From: Fidelibacterota bacterium
GTDB lineage: Bacteria; Fidelibacterota; Fidelibacteria; Fidelibacterales; Fidelibacteraceae
DNA length: 55,391 nucleotides
Assembly: GCA_028716785.1 (NCBI GenBank)
Contig: JAQUPD010000010.1
Coordinates: 1 to 55,391 of the forward strand
Direction: 5' to 3'
The notes under the pieces: model-generated
Told to the model about the DNA's origin: nothing
Database searches by the model: none
The model's input: the letters and a program-made list of their open reading frames with translations, nothing else
Made by a program: the position numbers and the translations under genes
Part shown: in pieces, positions 7,795 to 15,291 of the stretch
How positions within the stretch are numbered: the first letter of the stretch is position 1
How the letters are laid out: the number at the start of each line of letters is the position of its first letter

Positions 7795-8447
7795 TATAGG
7801 TCCACCAGACTTCCATTTTCCATATAAATTCGGCGGTAATCACAATCTTCAATTAAGGTATAATTATGAGTTGCCATAATAACTGTTGTTCCCAACGCAT
7901 TAATTTTTTTCAATAATTCAAAGACAGTATTGGCAGCTTCGGGGTCCAAATTTCCCGTGGGTTCATCGGCAAGGACAAGAAAAGGTTTTTTTACGATCGC
8001 GCGGGCAATGGCAACGCGTTGTTTTTCTCCGCCACTTAAAGAGCCTGCTTTTTGGTGCCATGTATTCAAAAGGCCTATTTCATCAAGAATAGCCTGGACT
8101 CTTTCAAAGATATTTTTTCGAGGTTGGCCGGTCATTATGAGAGGTAAAGCAACATTTTCAAAAACACTTAAGTTTTCAATCAAGCGAAAATCCTGAAAAA
8201 TTATCCCAATTCCCTGCCGAAGCTTAAGAATCTGCCGTTTACTTATTTTTCGGCTATCCCAATGGCGAATAGTTATATAGCCTCGTGTGGGTAAAATATC
8301 CATATACATTATACGCATTAATGTGGATTTTCCACACCCAGTAGGGCCCAGAAGCAGGGTAAAATCACCTTCATAAAAGTGGGTAGTAATATTTCTTATC
8401 CCCTCACCATTACCAAAATCAACGGTTAGTTGGATGCACTCAATCAT
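7794..8447 (-). CDS. ftsE: Cell division ATP-binding protein FtsE
   Basis: A 217-residue ABC ATPase. Walker A is GPTGCGKST (about 34-42), a Q-loop follows in IFQDFRL, the signature is LSGGEKQRVAIARA, and Walker B is FLVLADEPTGNLD, with the switch His in MATHNY. The length and the FtsX permease immediately downstream identify it as FtsE, which works with FtsX in septal cell-wall remodelling. It overlaps the upstream methyltransferase gene by 8 bp and ftsX by one base. Confidence 0.95.
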   Translation of the reverse strand: MIECIQLTVDFGNGEGIRNITTHFYEGDFTLLLGPTGCGKSTLMRIMYMDILPTRGYITIRHWDSRKISKRQILKLRQGIGIIFQDFRLIENLSVFENVALPLIMTGQPRKNIFERVQAILDEIGLLNTWHQKAGSLSGGEKQRVAIARAIVKKPFLVLADEPTGNLDPEAANTVFELLKKINALGTTVIMATHNYTLIEDCDYRRIYMENGSLVDL

Positions 8448-9183
8448 TTTTTATCACAACCAGTAAGCGTTCAGAATTTTCATTTGCCTCCGAAAACGTA
8501 AATTCTTCTAAAAATAAAAGATCCTGACTGGGTAAAACAATAAACATTTTTTTTATCTCTTGAAAATCATAAATTTTTTGCTCATGAATTTCTACAACTT
8601 TTTCATTACCATGGGTTATTTCTAAATAGGTTATACATATTTTTTCTTGTTCTTTATATACATGATGTCGATAGACAAGATCATCATTTTTCATTTTTTT
8701 TACTTCATCTTGCCCAATAAAATAGCGATCGATAACAGCTGGAAGAGCAAAATCAAAAAAAAGGCTTTGTCCTGGTTTACATGTTTGTTGCATACGATGG
8801 ATATACGTTTTCAAAACATCTTTTTCAAGAATATAATTCAAGGAATCATGAAGATTAATTCCCAGTGAAAAGTCTAAAGGCATAAAAACGGTAAGCATAT
8901 CAGCTGTAATCCACTCCATATTGGGATACTTTTCTTTTGCTTTTTGAATCATACTTTCTGAAACATCCATTCCTCTCACGCGGGACCAATTTTGAGACAG
9001 ATAATATAAAAGTGTACCCGTCCCACAGGAAAAATCAATAATGCTCTCGGTGTTAATATCTAACTTAAATGCTAAGACTAATAAATACTCTGCCCATCCT
9101 TTATAGTCAATATCGGCCATCAATTCATCGTAGAAATCAGCAGATCGAGTGTAAGGTGGAATCCTTTGCAGTGAATGTTTCAT
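8440..9183 (-). CDS. Class I SAM-dependent methyltransferase
   Basis: A 247-residue Rossmann-fold methyltransferase. Motif I is IDFSCGTGTLLYYL (about residues 49-62), motif II includes VRGMDVSESMIQKAKEKYP, and a W-ITADM segment follows, typical of Methyltransf_25-type domains. The C-terminal half (ITYLEITHGNEKVVEIHEQKIYDF) resembles small-molecule methyltransferases whose substrate region is a beta extension. The substrate is unknown. Its start overlaps the antiporter stop (ATGA) and its end overlaps ftsE by 8 bp, so it is embedded in the operon without an obvious division role. Confidence 0.85.
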   Translation of the reverse strand: MKHSLQRIPPYTRSADFYDELMADIDYKGWAEYLLVLAFKLDINTESIIDFSCGTGTLLYYLSQNWSRVRGMDVSESMIQKAKEKYPNMEWITADMLTVFMPLDFSLGINLHDSLNYILEKDVLKTYIHRMQQTCKPGQSLFFDFALPAVIDRYFIGQDEVKKMKNDDLVYRHHVYKEQEKICITYLEITHGNEKVVEIHEQKIYDFQEIKKMFIVLPSQDLLFLEEFTFSEANENSERLLVVIKND

Positions 9184-10130
9184 ACTGGTAAATGACGTGT
9201 CATATAAAGATAGACATTAAAAAAGACATAAATTAACAAAAAGAATATACCGCTGAATTGGTTTAATCCTTTTTGAAAAAATATCATAGGAAATAAAAGG
9301 AGTGTAAGTCCCAACATCATGGGAATTTCAAAGGTAAAAATAATAGGATTAACTGGAATATTTTTAAAAAGACCAATACCCCCTATGATAAATAACATAT
9401 TAAAAAGATTTGATCCGATTATATTTCCAACTGAAATATCAGCCTCTTTTTTTATAGCCGCCATGACACTTGCTGCAAGTTCAGGCAGTGATGTCCCTAC
9501 GGCTACAATCGTCATCCCAATGACAATATCAGGAATTTTTATTATATGTGCTAAATAAACAGCTGAATTGACTAACCAGTTTGATCCAACAGTGAGTCCA
9601 CCAATGCCAATGAGAATAAAAAAAGAATTTAAAAGTTTAGAATTGCTTTTTTCTGGAAGCTTTTCCGTAAAGGGAATTTCGTGTGGGTGCATGGCAAGAT
9701 AAACAAGATAAATAATTAAGAGAGAGATAAACAACAGACCTTCCCCAAAAGTCACGCCCCCTCTGATAAAAAAACTAAAGACCAGAGACGATATAAAAAG
9801 AATAATTAACTCTTTACGAATTGATGTATAGGTAATAACAAAGGGAGAACAGAGTGCAGATAGTCCAAGGATTAAGGCAATATTAGTAATATTACTTCCA
9901 ACGACATTGCCAATTGCAATATCGGATTGACCTTTTATAGAAGCCACAGTGCTCACAAGAAACTCAGGCATGGAGGTTCCAAAAGCAACGATTGTTAGAC
10001 CAATGATCAATGGATTAATGCCCAATATTCGTGAAATATTTACGCTACCACGAATTAAAAAATCTGCACCGTAGTAAAGAAAAAAAATTCCAAGACAAAA
10101 TAAGAGAATTTGTTGAGCAAGTTCAGGCAT
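9180..10130 (-). CDS. CaxA/YrbG-type Na+/Ca2+ antiporter
   Basis: A 316-residue, ten-helix cation antiporter built from two inverted repeats. The alpha repeats are clear: IVAFGTSMPEF ... GNVVGSNITNIALILGL in the N-terminal half and IVAVGTSLPEL ... GNIIGSNLFNMLFIIGG in the C-terminal half, with the acidic ion-binding residues in both TS-PE motifs intact. The family exchanges Ca2+ for Na+ or H+ at the inner membrane. It overlaps nadD by 8 bp upstream and the methyltransferase by 4 bp downstream. Confidence 0.93.
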   Translation of the reverse strand: MPELAQQILLFCLGIFFLYYGADFLIRGSVNISRILGINPLIIGLTIVAFGTSMPEFLVSTVASIKGQSDIAIGNVVGSNITNIALILGLSALCSPFVITYTSIRKELIILFISSLVFSFFIRGGVTFGEGLLFISLLIIYLVYLAMHPHEIPFTEKLPEKSNSKLLNSFFILIGIGGLTVGSNWLVNSAVYLAHIIKIPDIVIGMTIVAVGTSLPELAASVMAAIKKEADISVGNIIGSNLFNMLFIIGGIGLFKNIPVNPIIFTFEIPMMLGLTLLLFPMIFFQKGLNQFSGIFFLLIYVFFNVYLYMTRHLPV

Positions 10131-10710
10131 AAGTATATAAGTTGTTTTTTTTAATGTATTCCCAAACGGCAGGTGGAATTTGATTGTTCACGTCTTCGCC
10201 AGCTTTTATTTTCTCTCGGAGGCTTGAGGCACTGATATCTAAAATAGGACCATCAATAAAAAGGCAATATTTTTTTATTTTTGAATCAATGTCTGATGAA
10301 TCATATCCTTTTCGTGGAAAAACGACAAAGATAACCCCCATCTTTATCATTTCATCAAGAGATTTCCATTTTTTTATTTGTGCCATTTGATCCATCCCGA
10401 CGAGAATGTATAATGTTTTGATAGAATCATAAAAGGTATAAAGATAACGAACAGTATCTATTGTGTAAGAAGGCCCCGGTCTTTCTAGTTCCCACGTGCT
10501 TATAAGAACATTTTTCATCTCTGGAAAAGCTCGTTTTAACATTTCTACCCGATGTTTCCCGTCTGTGGGATTTTCTTTTTTAAAGGGGGATCGATTTGCA
10601 GGCATAAGGATAATTAAATCTGGATGAAGAGACTCTTGAACACGGTGAACATAATAAACATGTCCCTGATGAACAGGGTCAAAAGATCCTCCAAATAGAC
10701 AAGTATTCAT
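10123..10710 (-). CDS. nadD: Nicotinate-nucleotide adenylyltransferase
   Basis: A 195-residue nucleotidyltransferase of the NadD family, which makes nicotinate adenine dinucleotide from NaMN and ATP in NAD biosynthesis. The N-terminal nucleotide-binding motif is CLFGGSFDPVHQGH (the GGSFDPxHxGH signature), LVGMDQM is in the middle, and ISASSLREKIKAG near the C-terminus matches the ISST-R-type ATP motif; the end (PPAVWEYIKKNNLY) is also typical. The length is standard. It overlaps the bamD-like gene by 4 bp and the antiporter by 8 bp. Confidence 0.93.
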   Translation of the reverse strand: MNTCLFGGSFDPVHQGHVYYVHRVQESLHPDLIILMPANRSPFKKENPTDGKHRVEMLKRAFPEMKNVLISTWELERPGPSYTIDTVRYLYTFYDSIKTLYILVGMDQMAQIKKWKSLDEMIKMGVIFVVFPRKGYDSSDIDSKIKKYCLFIDGPILDISASSLREKIKAGEDVNNQIPPAVWEYIKKNNLYTYA

Positions 10711-11474
10711 CGTTTGTTCTCTTGGGCAACGTTTGTTATTAAAGAATTATAACGAACACGATCCTGAGGAGAAGAGAGTTTTGATTTATCAATTTTATTA
10801 TAGATTTCTGTTAATTTTTTAACATCTCCGATTTTTTTATAACATTCAGCCATATTGAGCAATGTGGGTTGATAAAGAGGGGTATCGTAATACTCGTTGA
10901 TAATTTCTTCAAAAGTAATAATGGCAGCTTCCCATTCATGTAAAATCATATAAAGTTTACCGGCATCAAAGACCTTTTGGGCAAGTTTTAATCGGCATTC
11001 CTGAAGTCGTTCTTCTGCTTGCTTTCGATATTTGCTATGGGGATATGTATTGATAAAATCCTGATAGTGTTGAATAGCCTTTTCGGTAAAACTCTGATCT
11101 CTTTGATAAATTGGTGATAGTTCAAAATAACATTCTCCAATATAAAATTCAGCTTCTTCCACTAAATTGCTTGCAGGCCATCGAAGGGTTAGCCGTTTAA
11201 ATTCATCAATTGCTATAAGATATTCTTTCAAATTGTAATGGGATTTTGCCAGTTTAAACTGTGCTTCATCCGCAATATCACTTCCAGGAGCATTGTAAAC
11301 AACAAAAGTAAAGTGTTCAATGGCTTTATAATATTTCCCCTCATCATATAACTCACAACCTTTTTCATACCGTTCAAGAAAAGAACCACTTTCAACAGTT
11401 TTAGAGCCGGAACATCCTGCGAGGATAAACACTATTGAAAAAATTAATAAGAAAAAATGTTTGTAATGTTTCAT
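10707..11474 (-). CDS. bamD: BamD-like outer-membrane assembly lipoprotein
   Basis: A 255-residue lipoprotein. The signal peptide ends with the lipobox LAG-C21, followed by SGSK. The mature protein is made of TPR-like helix pairs (YDEGKYYKAIEHFTFVV, LAKSHYNLKEYLIAIDEF, AIQHYQDFINTYPHSKYRKQAEERLQEC), which is the BamD/ComL (YfiO) pattern. BamD is the essential lipoprotein partner of BamA in inserting beta-barrel proteins into the outer membrane. Its place next to several barrel proteins supports the assignment. Overlaps of 4 bp join it to the genes on both sides. Confidence 0.85.
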   Translation of the reverse strand: MKHYKHFFLLIFSIVFILAGCSGSKTVESGSFLERYEKGCELYDEGKYYKAIEHFTFVVYNAPGSDIADEAQFKLAKSHYNLKEYLIAIDEFKRLTLRWPASNLVEEAEFYIGECYFELSPIYQRDQSFTEKAIQHYQDFINTYPHSKYRKQAEERLQECRLKLAQKVFDAGKLYMILHEWEAAIITFEEIINEYYDTPLYQPTLLNMAECYKKIGDVKKLTEIYNKIDKSKLSSPQDRVRYNSLITNVAQENKR

Positions 11475-12289
11475 AAGCCTGCCAAATCAATGTGTAAATG
11501 AATCATTAATCCTTGGTTTTGAGTATACATACTTGGTATCATTTTAAGGTGTACATTCTGTGAAAGAAATTTGTTCCATCGCGTTGTCCGAAAATAGGCG
11601 TCAAAAGCAGAGATTACATGATTAAACATGATGGCTGAAGAAAAGTATGTAGAATGCTTAAGCAGATCATTTGCTTTTTTCCGCATCGCTGCATATCTTT
11701 CCTGATTCGGTGAAGATTTTTCCAGAACCTGATAAGCTGGATCGTTTTTATATTCCTCCCAATCATCCCATCCTTGTTTAAATTGCTTGTATTTGCTAAT
11801 GTTTTCATAAAAATGGTACTCTTTTTCAAGATCGATGTGCTCCCGAACAGATTGCCAGTCTTCCCATCTTTCATAGGTTTGAATAAATTCTGCAAAGGTA
11901 TATCGCTGATTTCCTACATATAAATAGACATTATGGGTTTTTTCTGCTGCAGGATTAGACCAAGGATTTTCATACTCACGATAATAATCATCAAGCCAAC
12001 GGACAACATCCCAATGCTCATTGGCAAACGACTTGTATGTATCCACTTTGTCATTTCCAGTTTGTTGATAGTAAATGATTCCGCTAATTCCTGCAACCTC
12101 AAGGGCAGAATAAAAGATTCCCCAGGAGACAGATTTTGTATAAAATTGTCCACTACCAGGTATCACAGCCGACATTAACATAGCTTTTTGAGGATTTTTT
12201 TCAACGGATTCTCCCACCTGAAATTTTTCAAATTTCTGTCCTGAAAGGGTAGTCCCTATAAGAAATACAAGGAAAACAATGCGTTTCAT
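11471..12289 (-). CDS. DUF5683-like envelope protein
   Basis: A 272-residue protein with a signal peptide (KRIVFLVFLIGTTLSGQ) followed by a segment with the pattern AMLMSAVIPGSGQFY, which matches the 'PGxGQxY' landmark of DUF5683 and related FCB membrane proteins. A hydrophobic segment follows (WGIFYSALEVAGISGIIYY), then a long acidic/aromatic region of repeated W-E/Y-K segments. No enzymatic motif is seen. The conserved position between an outer-membrane protein and BamD suggests a cell-envelope role, which is inference. Confidence 0.65.
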   Translation of the reverse strand: MKRIVFLVFLIGTTLSGQKFEKFQVGESVEKNPQKAMLMSAVIPGSGQFYTKSVSWGIFYSALEVAGISGIIYYQQTGNDKVDTYKSFANEHWDVVRWLDDYYREYENPWSNPAAEKTHNVYLYVGNQRYTFAEFIQTYERWEDWQSVREHIDLEKEYHFYENISKYKQFKQGWDDWEEYKNDPAYQVLEKSSPNQERYAAMRKKANDLLKHSTYFSSAIMFNHVISAFDAYFRTTRWNKFLSQNVHLKMIPSMYTQNQGLMIHLHIDLAGL

Positions 12290-12297
12290 AAACCTCC

Positions 12298-15288
12298 TTA
12301 TAAAGGATCAGTCCTATTCGGAAAGTTAAAAAGAACAGTCCAATAAAACCGCCACTCTTTTCCAAAGGTGACAACTTTACCAGTATTTTCATCCAAGCGG
12401 CTAAAAGAATCTAAGCCGTATACAGCATCAAGAGTTATTGCCAAAGGATATGAATAAAAGGAATGTCCACCCAATCGTATTTCAAAGCCAATATTTTGTT
12501 TAAGATCAATATCTTTTATTCCGCCACGCCATGCATCACCAGCTTGATAATAAATTCCAGCATAAAGACGATTGAAATAGAAAGGTTCAAAACCTACATG
12601 CATATCGGCGATAAGGGGAAAACGGAATAGACTTGTTAAAATCGCTTTTTGAGTTCCCTCAATGGCATAGAAAGGATATCCCTTTAAACCAGGACGTCCA
12701 CCTCCATAATAATGGAAAAAGCTATCGATGTGAGTGTTTTCTTGCCATCCACTGTTAATGGCTAAACTAAAAGCACTTCGTTCGGGAAAAGAAACAGGTA
12801 AAAAGAATTCAGAATTAAGTTCCATGCGAAAAGTGTTTTCAGGGTTATAGATTTCATAAAGAGTGCTATATTCTTCACTTATCCCAAAATCCTGTAAAAA
12901 ACGATTGAAATCATAAGCAACACTTAATTTAGAAGCAAAGCCTCTCCGTGGATTTATGTCACTGTGCCAATCAGGTACGATTAAATTAAGGGTCCAATCT
13001 GCCTGAAGGGTAGTACCCTTAAAATAGGTATAACCAAAAGGGTCATATAAAATCCCGCGCGTTTTATCATAATCTGTAATTGTGGCAGAATATTGTTGAT
13101 GATTGATAAACGTATGAAAGGTGTTATATAACCATTGATATTCTGCACCCCCGATGACTTCCCACAACTGAAAGGATATCTCCCTTTCGAGCTCCGTTAA
13201 TTCATAAAGCCTTTCTGATTGAGGATCAAGATGATAGGTTACATAAAATCCTTCCAAATAAAGAGTTGGTATAAAAAAATTAAAATCTAAACGGACATAC
13301 AAATCAATATCTTTATTGGTGGAAATATCAAAAGAGGTATATAAATTATATTTATTTAATACTTCATTTTGAAATGCTGCAAATCCAAATTTGGGTTTGT
13401 TATAATCGATTAAAAGATAAGGCATGACAAAAAGGCGAGAAAATTGTAAAACATAATCTTGCGTTGTTATGTGAGGAAGTTGCGTAGGGTCATAATCATT
13501 GACTGGTAAGCTATAGGGTCGATAGGTGGCATATTCAAAGGGGATGATGGTGAGGGTGTCCAACTGGGCTAAGGTAAATATGTCGTTGTCGAAAAGAGTG
13601 TACAAGATACGATTATCAGAAGTTGTTGTTGGATAAAAAGCTGCCCCAGTAACATTTGTCAAAAGAAAATCTTCACTGGTTTCAAGATCCCGAGAATAGA
13701 GATTAAAAATACCCGTTCGATCAGATGCATAAATTATCGATTTTCCATCTTTGGTAAAAACGGGATGGCGGTTATCACACGTTTCATGCACAATCAATGG
13801 TGTTATGATACCGGTTTCAATATTTAGGGAGAAAATATCTCGACCATGAAGAAAGGCTAAATCAAAAATAATTGATTTTCCATCAGGTGACACATCCATA
13901 TCAAAAACTTGTTCCCCATGATTAAAAAAGGTCAGAGGTGTTAATGAACCGTCTTCATGGACAAATTCAATATTATGAGACCCATCATAGACGGTGATGA
14001 CATAAATATCCCCTTTAGGGGAGACTGCAGTCGAGTAAATTCTGGCATTTTTTGTAATAAAGTCAATTTTGTTTGTTTCTATATCATATTTTGCTAAATC
14101 AAAATATACAGACCCATAAATATTAGGGAGTCTTTCTTTTGCATAATAAAGATAGCGGCTATCAGGACTCCAAGCCATATTTCCACGGACTCTGGAGATG
14201 TTATCCAGCGGCTCTAATTCGCCATTTTCTTTAAGAAGAGAAAGATATACTTGTCCTATATAATCTCGATTTTCTGCTGAAGCAACAACAACGGATTTCC
14301 CATTTGGTGAAACAGATGCATTAAAATAGGCAGGTCCTTTTTCTAAGAGAAGAGTACCTTTTGTTTCATGATGTCTGATGATTTCAGTATTTCGAAAGTA
14401 ACTAATTGTTATAGAATCTATCCAGGTGTCATAAATGTCTTTACCAGGGCGTCCTAAAACCTCTTCCATTACCCGGTTAAAGGACCAGTATTTAGCTGAT
14501 GAAGCTTTTTCAGCAATGTGGCGATTAACATCTGGTCCATAGGTATCGTTTAAATAGTAGACAAAGGCATACCCCGTATTATAAACTGCTTCGTTTCCAG
14601 TTCCTTTTTTATCAAAATAAGCGGCTTCATTCCAGTTTAGCAAATTGCCATGAAGTGCTCTGTCTCGCAAAAGCATGTCCCTGTGAGAATCCCACAAATC
14701 GCCAGTACTTTCAGCAAACTGATACTGGGCAACTCCTTCAGCCCACCACATGGGAACCACTACATTTGCGATGGGCACTGAGCCAATTCCCTTAGGATAT
14801 TCCATAACAATGTTGTCTTTGTAGGGCTTTTCACGATCCATAACTTGAAAATATGCTGAAGGAATAGAAATGGGAAATTTCATTGCCTTTCCGAGAGAAA
14901 CAATGTGGGAAAATTCATGGGTAAAAACATTCCGTATCCAACTATGATTGCCTCTTAAATCTAATTGTAGTGGTGAAGCCCATAGTAATATTTTATTTTC
15001 GAAATAGTAAGCTCCTCCATTTGAATAATCGTCGGTATCTTGAATTACAATATGTGTTTTTGTCGCAGGTTCATAATCATAAAGACCTGTAACATAGGGA
15101 TACATTTCCTCTGCAATATTCATAACCATGCGGGCTGTTTGCTCTGTGCCTTCATGATAATGATACATAAAATGTTCTGATTCAAACGTAAACCAAGTCA
15201 ACTCGGGATGATTGGGATCAGCATAAAGAGGAATCACAAAAAGAAGCAAGGATAAAAAGAAAAGCAAGGCATGTTTTATAAACTTCAT
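12298..15288 (-). CDS. Gluzincin-like metalloprotease/WD40-like propeller/outer-membrane barrel fusion
   Basis: A 996-residue exported protein with three parts. (1) After a signal peptide (to about residue 23), a metalloprotease-like domain has H124-EFS-H128 and, 55 residues on, WWAEGVAQY with E184 as the expected third zinc ligand, the gluzincin (peptidase MA) layout. (2) From about 310 to 600 come five or more PD40/TolB-like blades with the VSPDGKSIIF pattern. (3) From about 650 to the C-terminus, alternating aromatic strands and GGGRPGLKGYPFY resemble the surface-antigen (BamA-type) barrel and its R/K-G-F/Y loop. It is probably an outer-membrane protease or assembly factor. It starts 3 bp after the preceding gene in a PorV-containing operon. 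Confidence 0.75.
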   Translation of the reverse strand: MKFIKHALLFFLSLLLFVIPLYADPNHPELTWFTFESEHFMYHYHEGTEQTARMVMNIAEEMYPYVTGLYDYEPATKTHIVIQDTDDYSNGGAYYFENKILLWASPLQLDLRGNHSWIRNVFTHEFSHIVSLGKAMKFPISIPSAYFQVMDREKPYKDNIVMEYPKGIGSVPIANVVVPMWWAEGVAQYQFAESTGDLWDSHRDMLLRDRALHGNLLNWNEAAYFDKKGTGNEAVYNTGYAFVYYLNDTYGPDVNRHIAEKASSAKYWSFNRVMEEVLGRPGKDIYDTWIDSITISYFRNTEIIRHHETKGTLLLEKGPAYFNASVSPNGKSVVVASAENRDYIGQVYLSLLKENGELEPLDNISRVRGNMAWSPDSRYLYYAKERLPNIYGSVYFDLAKYDIETNKIDFITKNARIYSTAVSPKGDIYVITVYDGSHNIEFVHEDGSLTPLTFFNHGEQVFDMDVSPDGKSIIFDLAFLHGRDIFSLNIETGIITPLIVHETCDNRHPVFTKDGKSIIYASDRTGIFNLYSRDLETSEDFLLTNVTGAAFYPTTTSDNRILYTLFDNDIFTLAQLDTLTIIPFEYATYRPYSLPVNDYDPTQLPHITTQDYVLQFSRLFVMPYLLIDYNKPKFGFAAFQNEVLNKYNLYTSFDISTNKDIDLYVRLDFNFFIPTLYLEGFYVTYHLDPQSERLYELTELEREISFQLWEVIGGAEYQWLYNTFHTFINHQQYSATITDYDKTRGILYDPFGYTYFKGTTLQADWTLNLIVPDWHSDINPRRGFASKLSVAYDFNRFLQDFGISEEYSTLYEIYNPENTFRMELNSEFFLPVSFPERSAFSLAINSGWQENTHIDSFFHYYGGGRPGLKGYPFYAIEGTQKAILTSLFRFPLIADMHVGFEPFYFNRLYAGIYYQAGDAWRGGIKDIDLKQNIGFEIRLGGHSFYSYPLAITLDAVYGLDSFSRLDENTGKVVTFGKEWRFYWTVLFNFPNRTDPL

Positions 15289-15291
15289 AGA

